The position numbers and the translations under genes were made by a program. The notes beneath the pieces were generated by a model. It saw nothing but the letters and a program-made list of their open reading frames with translations, was not told the origin of the DNA and did not search any database. DNA of 64,000 nt from Voacanga thouarsii (lineage: Eukaryota > Streptophyta > Magnoliopsida > Gentianales > Apocynaceae), in contig JANUWF010001281.1 in the NCBI GenBank assembly GCA_026120185.1, forward strand, positions 2,026,501 through 2,090,500, in the 5' to 3' direction. Shown one piece after another: positions 11,500 through 22,562 of the stretch; within the stretch, counting starts at the first letter, position 1; every line of letters begins with the position of its first letter.

Positions 11500-12170
11500 T
11501 GTTGAAGAGCACATCCACCTAATCTGTGTTGCAAAGACTGCCACCAACATAGTGTTTCACGCGATTGCCATTGACTTTGAAAGTGCCCCTAGTGGGGTGA
11601 GTAATTTCAAGGGTGCCAAAAGGGAATATCTCACTTACCGTGTATAGTTCTGACCACCTTGATTTCAACTTACTTGGAAAAAGTCATAGGCAAGAATTGA
11701 ATAACAACATTTATCGCCTTTTTCAAATTCGTGTTGGCAAGTGATATGCTTATCGTGCCATTTTTTGACCTTCTCTTTATACTGCAGTGAATTATCATAA
11801 GCATCCTTGCGCAACTCCTCCAAAAGCTGTGAGTTGGAGCAACCTTAACTTTCCAACTAACTCAAGATGAAGCTTAACAAGTTTTAAAGACCAGTAAGCT
11901 TTATGCTCAATCTCAATAGGTAAATGACATGCTTTTACATAAACTAACCGAAAAGGAGTTGTGCCACTTGGAGTCTTAAAAGCTATCCTGTATGCCTAAA
12001 AAGTGCCATCTAATTTTAGATTCCAATCCTTCCTAATATGGTTAACAGTTTTTTCTAAGATTCTTTTGATTTTCCTATTAACCACTTCAACCTATCCACT
12101 TGTTTGGGGATGATAGAGAGTGGCAAACCTATGGTCCACTCCTAGATGTTTGAGATTTTTTTCCATTTGA
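11500..12170 (-). pseudogene. Integrase C-terminal half of G1
   Basis: Integrase joins the cDNA copy to the host chromosome. Reading down from 12170 on the minus strand, the end of the catalytic core and the C-terminal domain are recognisable: HLGVDHRFATLYHPQTSG, VEVVNRKIKRILEKTVNH, FKTPSGTTPFRLVYVKACHL, then LFPSKLKSRW and THPTRGTFKVNGNRVKHY. Several stops and frame changes interrupt it. The N-terminal half is at 13065-13850; the 889-bp solo LTR at 12176-13064 separates the two within the core. Confidence 0.82.
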
Positions 12171-12175
12171 GTATT

Positions 12176-13064
12176 TGATGAGACTCTGCTTCATTATGGA
12201 GGTCAAGATAAATGAGGGGGGGGGTGTGGCCATGCAAGGACAAGGGCCGGCGACGAGGACGGACGAAACTCGTCCAAAAAGGAGGCCACCAGAGGATGGC
12301 CGGCGCCGGCTCCAAGTAGCCAAATTGGTGTCGGCCTCATTTTGCTCAACAACAGGTTCATCCGTTGTTTGACTGCCCAAAGACAGAACACAGCCGGCGC
12401 CAATTGTGATGCCCAAACCAGCGCCGGCTACTCCCTGGGCAACCGACGACTGTTCTGCGTTTTAATGATTTTCTCTGATTTTCTTCACTTTTAATTGCTT
12501 GTAAAGACTTATTATGATCCAAAACAGTAATTAAACCTCAGGGATTACTTAGCTAGGGTTAGGATACTATAAATAGTATATTTAGTGATTTGTAAACACA
12601 ATACACTTCACTTTAATTCAAATATGAGAAGAGAATCCTGAGAGGCCCTAGCCTTCTTATTCATCTTGTTCAAGACCAAGCTAAAGGGTTAGTCCTCCTT
12701 TTGTAAAAGTCTATAAATCTTTTGGATAATCCAATGTTGTTTCTTTGAATGGGTCTTAGTTGCTTTGTTCTTCTAAAATTTGTTTGAAATCCAATATTTG
12801 GGTGCCTATTTTCTCTATTCTATTTGTTCTTGTTTGCCTTTATTACTTCAAGGATATTGGGGTGAGATTATAGTAGAACTTTCTACTCATCATAAGGGTC
12901 TTTGAGGCTTTGTTCTTCAAGGGTTTGAAAGAGTATAGATTGTTAGGTTACTTTCTCCTTTTGTCACAAGAAAAATCTCTGTTTTGAGTCTCATTGTTTG
13001 AACTGAACAATTAACCAACTAAAACACTCATAACACTAAGAAAAGCCACCAAGAATTCATATCA
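12176..13064 (+). mobile_element. 889-bp solo LTR in the G1 integrase, with target duplication GTATT
   Basis: It begins TGATGAGA and ends ATATCA (TG...CA), and GTATT is duplicated exactly at 12171-12175 and 13065-13069. Removing it and one GTATT restores a continuous integrase order on the minus strand. A TATA box, CTATAAATAG, at 12567-12576 suggests + orientation. The first 260 bp carry the GC-rich GGCCGGCGCCGGC motif several times and a run of nine or more G at about 12216. No second copy is in the window, so its family is unknown. Confidence 0.82.
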
Positions 13065-13850
13065 GTATTACAAAAGTGAGTCCCCCTGTCACTAATAAGC
13101 ACCTTAGGCACACTAAAATGGGTGAAAAGTTTTTTCAAAAATTTTACCCCAACCCTTACATCATTAGTTGGTAAAGCTTGTGCTTGTACCCATTTAGAAA
13201 CGTAATCCACTGCTACCAAAATGTATTTATTCCCCAAAGAACTAGGAAAAGGTCCCATGAAGTCTATCCCCTAACAATCAAATACTTCACAAGCTTAAAA
13301 AATTTGTAATGGCATCTCATTATATTTAGAAATGGTACCTATGCGTTGACACCTATCACAACTTTGAACAAACCTGTGGGCATCTTTGAATAATGTGGGC
13401 CAATAGAATCTAGACTCAAGCACCTTTTGTGCAGTGTTGTTGGTTTGGTAGTAGCCTCCAGCAAGTCCTTCATGACAATGTCTAAGAATATCATCTCATT
13501 CTTTAGAGTCCACACATCTTCGAATAATTTGGTCCATACAACACTTAAACAAATATGGGTCTTCCCAAAAGTAATGCCTTACTTAGGAGAGGAATTTCTT
13601 CTTTTGTTGCATTGTGAGATCTTTTGGGATAATTCCTACAACCAAGTAATTAGCAAAGTCTACGAATTAAGGGGTGTTTGGAATCTCACCTTCTATGAGC
13701 AAGAGTTGTTCATTCGGAAAGGTGTCATTGATGTCCTCCTCTACCAATGATTCCAAATTGGGATTATCCAGTCTTGACAAGTGATCCACAGCCAAGTTTT
13801 TTGCACCCTTTTTGTCCCTAATTTCCAAATTAAATTCCTGCAATAATAAT
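13065..13850 (-). pseudogene. Integrase N-terminal half of G1 (zinc-binding domain and core)
   Basis: On the minus strand the zinc-binding region reads RHCHEGLAGGYY, then FYWPTLFKDAHRF and CDRCQRIGT; the second His of the HHCC finger appears as Tyr. It is followed by the start of the catalytic core, [20 protein letters not shown] with a catalytic Asp in VDYVSKW, and the second Asp in SDRGTHF. Stops occur between finger and core. The frame ends where the solo LTR enters. Confidence 0.85.
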
Positions 13851-13852
13851 AC

Positions 13853-14900
13853 CTATCTTATTAATCTTAGTTTGGAATCATGTTTGGTTAGTAGGTACTT
13901 TATGGCAGAATGATCCGTATAAACAATGACTTTCGATAAAATAAGATAAGAACAAAATTTATCGAAAGTAAACACTATGGTAAGCAATTCTTTCTCTATT
14001 GTTGTGTAATTTTCTTGCGCAACTATTAAAGTCTTGCTTGCATAGTATATGGGTTGGAAGTGCTTATTCATCCATTGTCCAAGTACTGCACCACTTGCAA
14101 AATCACTTGCATCACCCATTAGTTCTCCTTAAGCATGGTGAAAGCATTTAGGCATTTTTCATCAAAATTAAACACAGCATCCTTTTCAAGTAAAGAGGTA
14201 AGAGGTTTGGAAATTTTTAAGAAATCTAAGATGAACTTCCTGTAAAAACCTGCATGACCAAGAAAGCTCCTTATAGCTTTCACAGAAGTAGGAGGAGGTA
14301 GCTTCTCAATTGCTTCAATTTTTGCTCTATCCACTTCCATACCCTTCCTTGAAATTTTATGCCCTAACACAATACCTTCTTGCATCATAAAGTGGCATTT
14401 TCCCCAATTAAGCATGAGGTTAGTCTCTTCACATCTAACTAGTACCTTTTCAAGATTAGATAAGCACAAGTCAAACGAATAACCAAAAATACCTCCATGA
14501 TGTCCCCTACAAGCCCTTCAAATAGAGCTGTCATACACCTTTGGAATGTTCTGGGACCATTGCAAAGACCAAATGGCATTAGACGATATGCAAAAGTATC
14601 ATATGGACAGGGAAAAGTGGTTTTCTCTTGGTTCTCAGGAGCTATGGGGATTTGTAGGTAGCCAGAAAATTCATCCAAGAAACAATAGTATTCATATCCG
14701 ACTAACCTTTCCAACATTTGGTCAATAAAAGCGAGAGGGAAGTGGTTTTTCCTAGTGGCTTTGTTTATCATCCTATAATCAATGCAAAACCTCCAACCCA
14801 TAACCAATCTCATAGGGACTAGCTCATTTTTATCGTTGGGCTTACCATCATTCCTCCCTTCTTTTGTACCACTTGAGTAGGACTCACCCAAATACTATTA
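13853..14900 (-). pseudogene. Reverse transcriptase and RNase H of G1
   Basis: These domains copy the element RNA into DNA and remove the RNA strand. From 14890 downward: GWRFCIDYRMINKATRKNHF, then YCFLDEFSGYLQIPIAPENQ, FAYRLMPFGLCNGPRTFQRC, a frameshift at the FMDD catalytic box (it now reads EVFLVIRL), CLSNLEKVLVRCEETNLMLN, GIVLGHKISRKGMEVDRAKI, and RNase H with GDASDFASGAVLGQ, IYYASKTL and VYTDHSAIKYLLT. Loss of the DD box and frame breaks make it inactive. The wording of these motifs is typical of Athila/Tat Gypsy elements. Confidence 0.9.
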
Positions 14901-14979
14901 AAAATAGGGTAAATGATGCATGAATCTAGAAGTTTAATTACTTCACCTTTTACCACATCACTCATATGTGGGTTCAACC

Positions 14980-15800
14980 TACGTTGGGGGTTGTACTACG
15001 GGTTTTGCACCTTCTTCCATCAAAATCTTATGAGTACAAAAGGATGGACTAACTCCCTTTATATCCATGATCTTCCATGCTATTACTCCCTTAAATTTCC
15101 CCAACACACTTATCAATTTGGTCTTTTGTTCTTTAGTGAGATCTTTGGCAATGATCACAGGTAATTTATGCCCTCCAGCCAAGAATACATATTCCAAATG
15201 ATAGGATAGGTCTTTTAGATCCAATTCTAGAGGATTCTCTATGGATGAATTTATTCTCCCAAAACTGCTTTTCTCAATTTTTTCAAAACTCTTCATCCCA
15301 TTATCATTAATAGAGTCCTCCAAATGTGCTACTGAAGTTTCCACCAACTCCTCCTCAAATGATTCCTACATAAACTCCAAAATAGGTTCGTCAAGAATAT
15401 CAATTCTTAAACAAGAATTATTAGAAGATAAAGGGTGTTGCATGCTTTTGTGGATGTGAGTGACTACTTCCTCATTCCCAACCCTAAGTGTCAACCTTCC
15501 CCCATGAACATCAATTAATGCCTTTGCTGTAGATAGGAAGGGTCCACCTAAGATTAAAGGGACTTTTGGAATCATCATCCATGTCAAGAATAACAAAATC
15601 CACTGGAAATATGAATTTGTCAACTTTTACAAGCAAATCCTCTATTATACTCCTAGGATATTTGATAGATCTGTCTATGAGTTGAATACTCATCCTAGTG
15701 AGTTAGGGTTCTCCCAGGCCTAGCTTCTTAAATGTTTTATATGGCAATAAATTAATGATAGCGCCTAAGTTAGATAATGCATTATAGAAATTTAGAGTGT
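14980..15800 (-). pseudogene. Aspartic protease region and linker of G1
   Basis: The protease that cuts the Gag-Pol polyprotein sits between gag and RT. Around 15790-15700 the minus strand reads ALSNLGAIINLLPYKTFKKL, where the usual catalytic D-L-G-A is N-L-G-A, so the active-site Asp is lost. It continues LIDRSIKYPRSIIEDLLVKV and FIFPVDFVILDMDDD, then ALIDVHGGRLTLRVG. The 15347-14979 part is linker leading into RT, with KLPVIIAKDLTKEQKTKLIS and VIAWKIMDIKGVSPSFCTHK. Frames shift several times. Confidence 0.82.
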
Positions 15801-15832
15801 CAATTAAACATGGGATAAAGAAACTCCCTCGA

Positions 15833-16540
15833 TCATTCTTTTTGTGTGGCAAATTCTGTTTGTCCTGCAGTATGGCTAAATTCTTCCAATCCTTTTTTGC
15901 TTACAAGCATGCTTTTGAGAAATTTAGCATATTTGGGCATGTGGATTAAGGCTTCACTGAGTGGGATATTTATGTGCAGCTGTTTGAATATCTCAAGGAA
16001 TTTGTCAAATTGAGCATCTTTTCGGGCTTTGTGTATACGGGTAGGATAAGGAATTTTAGGTTGAAAAGTTGAATTTCTAATGGGATTTCTGGGAGGCAGG
16101 CAGGGTGCAGCCGGTGCCGGTTCACCTGGTTCGGCTGGCGCCAGTTGCATGCTGGATGTTTTGCTCTTGGGTGTATAGGGCAGCCGGCGCTGGTTCTCTT
16201 CCTCCAGCTAGCGCCAGTTGTAGTCTGCAATGTCTAGCAACTCCTTTCCACTCTGTAATGTGACAGCAGCTGTTTCCTCTTTATCTATTAGTGTTAGTTC
16301 TTGAGACTTCAACACCATGTCAGTCAAAAACTAGATTTGTTTTTCCATATTGCGGATCATTTCCTCAAACTTCTCAAATGTGGAATCTATTTCTTGGAAG
16401 CTTTTTGTGACATGGACAACAAATTTTCCAATCACTGTCTCTAGCTCTGCTAATTCCGGTGCTTTGAGTGTTATCTTAGAAGAGTGATGGGGGCTACTGC
16501 CCCTTATTACACCCCATCTGGTTCCAATTTGCCATGTCAC
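15833..16540 (-). pseudogene. C-terminal Gag remnant of G1
   Basis: The frame from 16540 has FVVHVTKSFQEIDSTFEKFE and IRNMEKQI, then AAVTLQSGKELLDIADY, a phrase common between Gag and protease in Athila/Tat elements. Then come the spacer MQLAPAEPGEPAPAAPC, IPYPTRIHKARKDAQFDKFL and HINIPLSEALIHMPKYAKFL. The N-terminal capsid and zinc knuckle are missing, since the PBS is only about 200 bp upstream, pointing to a deletion. The Ala/Pro-rich spacer is encoded by the same GC-rich GGCGCC-type motif found in the LTRs. Confidence 0.78.
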
Positions 16541-16743
16541 CTAAACATAGAAGACAGTTAGATACGGAATTCACAATTCAAACAAAATTACAAGAACAAT
16601 TTAGTCAATAAACATTAGTCAAGGTTAGTAAATTAGATTACAAAGATACATAAGATACAAAAGATGGCACCTTTCTGCAAAAAGAACAATTGTACAAATT
16701 TACATATTTAAATATTTACATGGTTAAATTAACAAAATCCAAG

Positions 16744-16761
16744 CTTTCAAAAACGGCGCCA
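16744..16761 (-). other. Primer-binding site of G1 (TGGCGCC type)
   Basis: On the minus strand TGGCGCCGTTTTTGAAAG starts six bases after the LTR end. Its first nine bases match the TGGCGCCGTT priming site common in Athila/Tat elements (I recall a tRNA-Asp primer). The 3' half has drifted. Confidence 0.75.
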
Positions 16762-16767
16762 AAAACT

Positions 16768-18409
16768 TGATGCGTACGAATTTACGTATAAAAGTCATAT
16801 AAAAATAAGTGCATTCCCAATCAAGTTAAATTAAAACATTAACCCTAAATTACACAAATGAGCAAGCGTACTAATCATTAGGCATAGCATAGGGTTTAAA
16901 ATGAGTATTGATCCTCAAGGAACAAGTATGCATTACTCACTTTTCTTTCATTGTTTAACCGACTCAATAAAGTGAAAAAGAATAAAAAGAAAAATAAAAT
17001 AACATAAAAGAATATATACATGTCAAGGATGGAGAATTATGTAACTCAACCATTATTTTGACAAACATGACCTTAAAGTACTCAATTATTATCATAATTA
17101 ATCATTCTTTTGGCATCATGAAGCATTAAGATAGATTCACTTCTTTTTCAATCCATAAAATCACTATTTTCTAGACAAATTAGCATCACATATTCTGTCT
17201 CAACTAATTCATCCAAAAGATATATTAAACATAATCCTTGATTAAATTTCCATATTCTAGCAAACTTAAAATATGAAATTAACCAATGAATCCATATTCT
17301 GCCAAACATCAATTAACCTCTAATTACCCAATTCTCAGCAATTAACCCCCTTTTTTCAAGCAAGTTAAGAGACAACAAATATGAAATTAATGAATTGAAA
17401 CCACCATCAACCCCTTTTTCAAGCAAGTTAATAGAAGAAACAACAAAGTAACCTCGTAATCAGCAAAAGTAATTAAATACCAAGAATAATAATCAATTAA
17501 TCAAAAGATCAAAGTAACCCTAAAAATCATGAATACTGAAAACAATGTCAAATTACAATAAAATAATTAATACATCATTGTTCAAGAAAAGAAAACAAAG
17601 TTAAAAGAAAGCACTCATAGACAAGCTTCCTTTTTCTTCCTTTGTAGACCTTTTTGTACAATTCTCCTTGATCTGATAGAATTCCTCCTTGAATTTGAGT
17701 GATTTGATATTTTGATCCACGAATTCCCCTCTTTCATTGTGTTTTCCCTCTATTTATAGGCTTTAGAAGTGCCTAAATTCGTTCATCTAGGGTTTCTGGC
17801 TGAATAGAAGTAGGAAAATACTAAAACTTTACAAATTGCCAAAAAATGCTCACGAAAATCGAGGTACTGCCTCAGTACTAGTGCACAGCCGGCACCGCTT
17901 GTCCTGCCTAGGGCCGATGCCGGTTGTGGTCTGTTTCTCCTTTTGTTCGCTAATTTTTATTGATTTTTGTGCCAACCCTTCAAGACTACAGCTGGCGCTA
18001 CCTCTGAGCTCCCAACTGGCGCCGGTTGTGGTCTGTTTCTCCTTTTGTTCGCTAATTTTTTTTTTATTTTCATACCAACTCTTCAAGACTACAGTCGGTG
18101 CCACCTCTGAGCTCCCAACGGGTGCCGACTGTGTTTTGTTCAGCTTTGTTTTATCGATTTTTCTTCACCACGAAGTTTGTGCTAACAGCATGTGGCCGGC
18201 ACCGGTTCTCCTGTCCTGGCCGGTGCTGCATCTACTCTGTTTAGTGACGATTTTGTCTTATTTTATCCCTAAAATCTGAAATAATGTACAAAATATCTTT
18301 CCAAGGGTAAAATCTCAAATATGACAGAATATGACCAATTACTGAATAAAATGTATCACAAAATAACCTCAAATAACTAGAAAATATATGACTAATTTAG
18401 GGCCTATCA
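16768..18409 (-). mobile_element. 5' LTR of G1
   Basis: 1642 bp; on the + strand it starts TGATGCGTACG and ends GGCCTATCA. It aligns along its length with the 3' LTR at 8247-9766 apart from small indels, including an extra repeat of the GC-rich segment (two GGTTGTGGTCTGTTTCTCC copies at about 17920 and 18013). TATA box on the minus strand at 17750-17759. Confidence 0.88.
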
Positions 18410-19369
18410 GCTGTAAATAAATAGGTTGAGCATGAAAAAAAAAAGGTTTATTTTTTATATCATATTTGTTTCATTTTTGTGATCAATGCACAAGTTCTTG
18501 TAAGACTAAAGTCTCAATGCATAAGTTCTTGTAAGACTAAAGTCTCACTAGGTAGGATGGTTTTTTTTTAACGTTTTAATTTAAGAAACTTTAAAAATAA
18601 AAGAGGTCATAGTTTATTCTCTCAAAGGGTTTAATCCTTGACATAAAAAATAATGTTGAACTTAAGGTTATTTAATAAAGTTTTATTTAGTTATTAACTT
18701 AGAATAGTAAAATAAATTTATAGTTTATTCTCTCAAAGGATTTAATCCTTGACATAGAGAATAATATTGAATTTTAGATTTTTACTAAAGTTAATGAAAC
18801 CATAAGAATATAGAAAACGTTTTTGGGCCTAAAACTCCATTTTCAATAAAAGATTAAGTGGGATAGGGGTTCTAACAACCCCATGGCTTCCATCACAACT
18901 TTTATTAGAGATAGTGGATTTTCTCGTGTCATTTTGAGCATGACCCCATATAGGATGGATCTCCAAAAGTATATAGAACTAATGGAAGAATTAAATTAAA
19001 AGCCCAAGGTATTTGCTAGGATTAACCAACCTATGTTGGAGGTTTTAGCACTAGATTATCCGTAGGTGGTATGAATTAGTGGCCATCCTATCGGTAGAAC
19101 TTTTTCTAGAACATTACCTATTTTAGAAAGTTTGATTCGTGATGGTTATATGCTTAACTTAGGATGCTATTAGTTTTCCTACAAAGCTCTGTTAGCTTTT
19201 CTAAGAGCCAAACTATTTATATTATTGATAATGGTTTTAAGAGTTGTCTATTATTAAAGAAATAATATAAAGAATGTACTTTTTTATTTCTTGCAAACTA
19301 AATGAATGTTTTTCGCAATATTTTAGAAATATCTGGTTTCAGTCTATTGTTAATCATTCTCAAGGAGAA
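18410..19369 (+). other. C1 leader, second part
   Basis: Between insertion G1 and gag. No convincing frame. It contains two local duplications: a 31-bp unit at 18484 and 18515 (AAGTTCTTGTAAGACTAAAG) and a block of about 37 bp, TAGTTTATTCTCTCAAAGG and following, at about 18609 and 18720. A short ATG frame near 18883 resembles nothing I recognise. Confidence 0.5.
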
Positions 19370-20122
19370 TAATTTGATAGGCCCAAATTATGTGGACTAG
19401 AAGAGGAACTCGAACATAGTACTCACTGTCGAGGAGTACGAGTATGTTCTTACAGATCCCTATTCTGAGATTGGGGAAGAATCCACTGATCATGAGCGAG
19501 AGGCCAAGAAGGCATGGAAGAAAGCCAATGAGATGGCTAAATGCTACATGTTGACTTCCATATCTAGTGTGCTCCAATCTAAGCATGAGCACATAGCCAC
19601 TACATACGATATTGATTTTTCATTATGTACCATGGTTGTTGACAAGAGCCGCCCGCAAGGCAAAAAGCTCTTAAAGCAATCATGAATACTAGGATGGCTG
19701 AGGGGGCATCAGTTTGAGAGTATCTGCTTAAGATGATTGCTTACTTCGAAGAGGCTGAGGTCCTAGGCACAATAATAGATCCCAAGAGCCAAATTGACAT
19801 GGTTCTTGAAACTCTATCCCACTCATATTCTCAGTTCAAGTTGAACTACAACATGAACAAGTTGAATATGAATCTCACGGAGCTTATGAAAGAGCTCCAG
19901 ATGGCAGAGAAGATCATGAAGCCCGTGCCAAAGGTTTTGGTCTCTTGTTCTGCCTTTTCTTCTGGAATTAAGGTGAAGCCTAAGAAATTCAGGAAGAATA
20001 AGGTCCAGAAGAACAAAAGGGCCTAGCCCAAAGCATTTGGTCAGGCCAAGCCCAATAGGAAATCCAAAGGAAAATGTTTCAAGTATGGTAAGAAGGGGCA
20101 TTGGGAGAAAACTTCTTAGCCA
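19370..20122 (+). pseudogene. Gag remnant of Copia C1
   Basis: Gag forms the particle that packages the element RNA. The frame starts near 19370 with GPNYVD, a stop where Trp is usual, then KRNSNIVLTVEEYEYVLTDP, KANEMAKCYMLTS and SVLQSKHEH. After a frame break it continues (19733-20026) with MIAYFEEAEVLGTIIDPKSQ, FKLNYNMNKLNMNLTELMKE and a basic tail. The zinc knuckle at about 20073-20119 reads CFKYGKKGHWEKTS, where the second and last Cys of CCHC are replaced by Tyr and Ser. Order and wording are typical of plant Copia Gag. Confidence 0.85.
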
Positions 20123-20169
20123 AGTCTTCTTCAGGTATTGTTCTATACCTAGAGTTTATTTTAATGGTT

Positions 20170-20345
20170 GGATAAATATCATCCTGGATAGTTGATTTTG
20201 GAGCCATTAACCATGTTTGTAACTCTTTGCAGGGGTTCAGAAGGATAAGGAGACTCAGTAAGGGCGAGCATGGATTTCAAGTAGGTAATGGAGCAAGAAT
20301 ATAGGTTGAAGCAGTAGGAGATCTTGAGTTTATTTTTATTGTAAT
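20170..20345 (+). pseudogene. Protease remnant of Copia C1
   Basis: WIVDFGAINHVCNSLQGFRR corresponds to the protease active-site region of Copia elements, where D-S-G-A is usual. Here it is D-F-G-A, and a stop follows soon after (GNGARI then stop). Short and broken, but well placed between gag and integrase. Confidence 0.7.
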
Positions 20346-20396
20346 AGGAAGTAGGTTTTAAAGGATATTTTATAAGTTTCTTGTTTTAATCAAAAT

Positions 20397-21618
20397 TTGA
20401 CTTTAGTTTCCAAATTGATGAATCAAGGATATTCTATTTCTTTCCATTTTAGTATTTCCATCAGGAGAGATGGTCATTTAATTTGTTTAGAAAACATGTA
20501 TGGAAATCTTTTTTATATACATCATATTCGAAATCAAATAAACAATATTCAAATTGAACCTAGTAATAAAAAGAGAAAGGTCGTATCAAATGACTCGTAA
20601 TTGTGGCATCTTAGATTGGGATATATAAATCCCAATCGGATTCAGAGAGTAATCCATGATGGACCTTTATTTTCATTAAGACTGGAAGAATGGCCTCAGT
20701 GTGAATTTTACCTTAAAAGTAAAATGACCAAAAGGTCCTTTACCAAAAAGGCAAATAGAGCCATGGAAATTCTAGCACTAGTTCATACAGATGTTTATGG
20801 TTCGATGACTACACCAGCTAGAGGAGGCTACGTGTACTTCATCACTTTCATAAATGATCACACTTGTGTTGGTTACATTTATTTGATGAGGCGTAAGTCT
20901 GACTCTTTTGATAAATTAAGGAGTTTAAGGCTGAAGTGGAGTATCGAATAGATAAACTAATTAAAACTTTGAGATTGGATTATGGTGGAGAGTACATCCT
21001 CGGTGAGTTTAAGGTTTACTTGGTACATCATAGTATAGTATCTCAGTTAACTACGTCTGGGACTTCCCCACAGAATGGAGTGGCTAAGAGAAGAAATAGA
21101 ACTTTGATGAAAATGGTTAAAAGCATGATGATTCATGCAGCTCTTCCTATTTCTTTTTAGGGTATGCCTTAGAAACAGCGGCATATATTTTGAACTTGGT
21201 ACTTTCCAAATTAATACCTAGGACATCCTATGAGATGTGGACTAGACGAAAGCCCAGTTTGAATCATCTCAAGATATGGGGTTGTCCAACTTATATGCTG
21301 GCAAAATGAAGTAAGCTAGAACCTAGATCAGAGTTATGGTACTTCGTTAGGTATCCAAAAGAAATGAGAGGTGGATATTTCTATCATCCTCAAGAGTATA
21401 AAGTACTTATTAGTAGTAATGCTAGATACTTAGAGGATGAAAAAATTACTTCCACCACGGGTTCAAGCAGAATAGATTTAGAAGAGAACTTAGTCATTGA
21501 TTTAACTTCAGGTACTTCTAACACCCCGATGAAGGAACTAAGAGAAACACAACTAGATGTTCCTATACAAACTGAACCTCGTCGCAATGGGAGGATCACA
21601 AGAGTTTCAGAAAGGTAG
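20397..21618 (+). pseudogene. Integrase of Copia C1
   Basis: The pre-integrase zinc region reads LWHLRLGYINPNRIQRVIHD and CEFYLKSKMTKRSF. The core has the first Asp in LVHTDVYGSM, then GGYVYFITFINDHT and the second Asp in LRLDYGGEY. The third catalytic residue, Glu in the NGVAER.N motif of the family, is Lys here (codon 21086-21088), so the enzyme would be dead even without the stops at 20598, 20952, 21158 and 21307. The C-terminal part has LNHLKIWGCPTYML and RGGYFYHPQEYKVLI. Integrase precedes RT, the order that defines Copia. Confidence 0.9.
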
Positions 21619-21629
21619 ATTAGAGAGAT

Positions 21630-22562
21630 CTATAATCTAGTCTCTGATTATCAGGAACAAGATCCTACTACATACGAGAAGGCCATTATTGATGCTGATG
21701 CAAATAAATGATAGCTAGCTATGAATGCTGAAACTGAGTCTATAAACATCAATTAGGTCTGGGATCTTGTCACTGTGTCTGATGAAATAAAATCCATTCG
21801 ATATAAGTGGGTATATAAGAGGAAGAGAGGTGCAGATGGCTCATAAAGAAGTGATCAATTATAAGGAAACCTTTTCGTTAATAGCCATGCTTAAGTCTAT
21901 ACGAGCTATTGCAGGTCGCTATGACTATGAGATATGGTAGATGGATGTTAAGATGGCCTTCTTAAATGGCTATCTTAGCGAAGATATTTATATGACTGTG
22001 CCAAAAGGTTTTGTTGCTAGAGGTCATTAACAAATGGCCTGTAAGCTTAAAAAGTCCATCTATCGACTTAAGCAAGCATCACAAGCATGAAACATACATT
22101 TTGGGGAAATCATGAAAGCTTATGGTTTCATTCAAAATGTGGATGAATCATGTATGTATAGGAAATCAGATAGTGACAAAGTGATTTTCTTGATACTTGA
22201 TATGGATGACATTCTACTCATTGGAAATTATATGGGGACATTATCATCCATTAAGGTTTGGCTATCTAGTAAATTTAGCATGAAAGACATGGTAGAAGCT
22301 AGCTATATTCCAGGCATTAAGCTTCTTAGAGATATGAAGTAAAGAATGTTAAGCTTATCCCAGTCTGCTTATATTGACAAGATATTGGTCAAGTGCAACA
22401 TGGATCAATGTAAATGGACTATCATACCTTTTAGATATGAATTATCCTTATCTTCCAAGCAGTGTCCTCAGACACAAAAAGACAAGCAAAAAATGAGCAG
22501 GATCCCTTATGTTTCGGCTATAGGAAGTCTCATGTATGCTATGCTTTATACTAGGCTAGCTA
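21630..22562 (+). pseudogene. Reverse transcriptase of Copia C1, cut by the chromovirus complex
   Basis: Fragments in order: VWDLVTVSDEIKSIRYKWVY, ETFSLIAMLKSIRAI, MDVKMAFLNGYLSEDIYM (first catalytic Asp kept), KLKKSIYRLKQAS, then MKAYGFIQNVDESCMYR and LDMDDILLIGN, where the usual Y-V-D-D box is D-M-D-D. After a stop at 22340 the thumb/connection continues as SLSQSAYIDKILVKCNMD and RIPYVSAIGSLMYAML. The frame ends at the LTR edge at 22562. Many of the stops are TAG. Confidence 0.88.

Larger units (their letters stand above)
8247..18409 (-). mobile_element. Athila-like Gypsy element G1, inserted in the C1 leader
   Basis: On the minus strand the order is 5' LTR (16768-18409), PBS (16744-16761), gag remnant, protease, RT, RNase H, integrase, 3' untranslated region, PPT (9767-9785) and 3' LTR (8247-9766). 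Protein-RT-RH-IN order and the phrases YCFLD..SGY, LPPPTSVKAIRSFLGHAGFY and IYYASKTL are those of the Athila/Tat branch. The flanks GGTTT and GCTGT are not a convincing target duplication. Gag is short: only about 950 bp separate PBS from protease. Stops and frameshifts throughout make it inactive. Confidence 0.9.

Noticed and set aside
13427..13750. Plus-strand frame of 107 codons
   Set aside because: It is the opposite strand of the G1 integrase zinc-binding region, which reads clearly on the minus strand.
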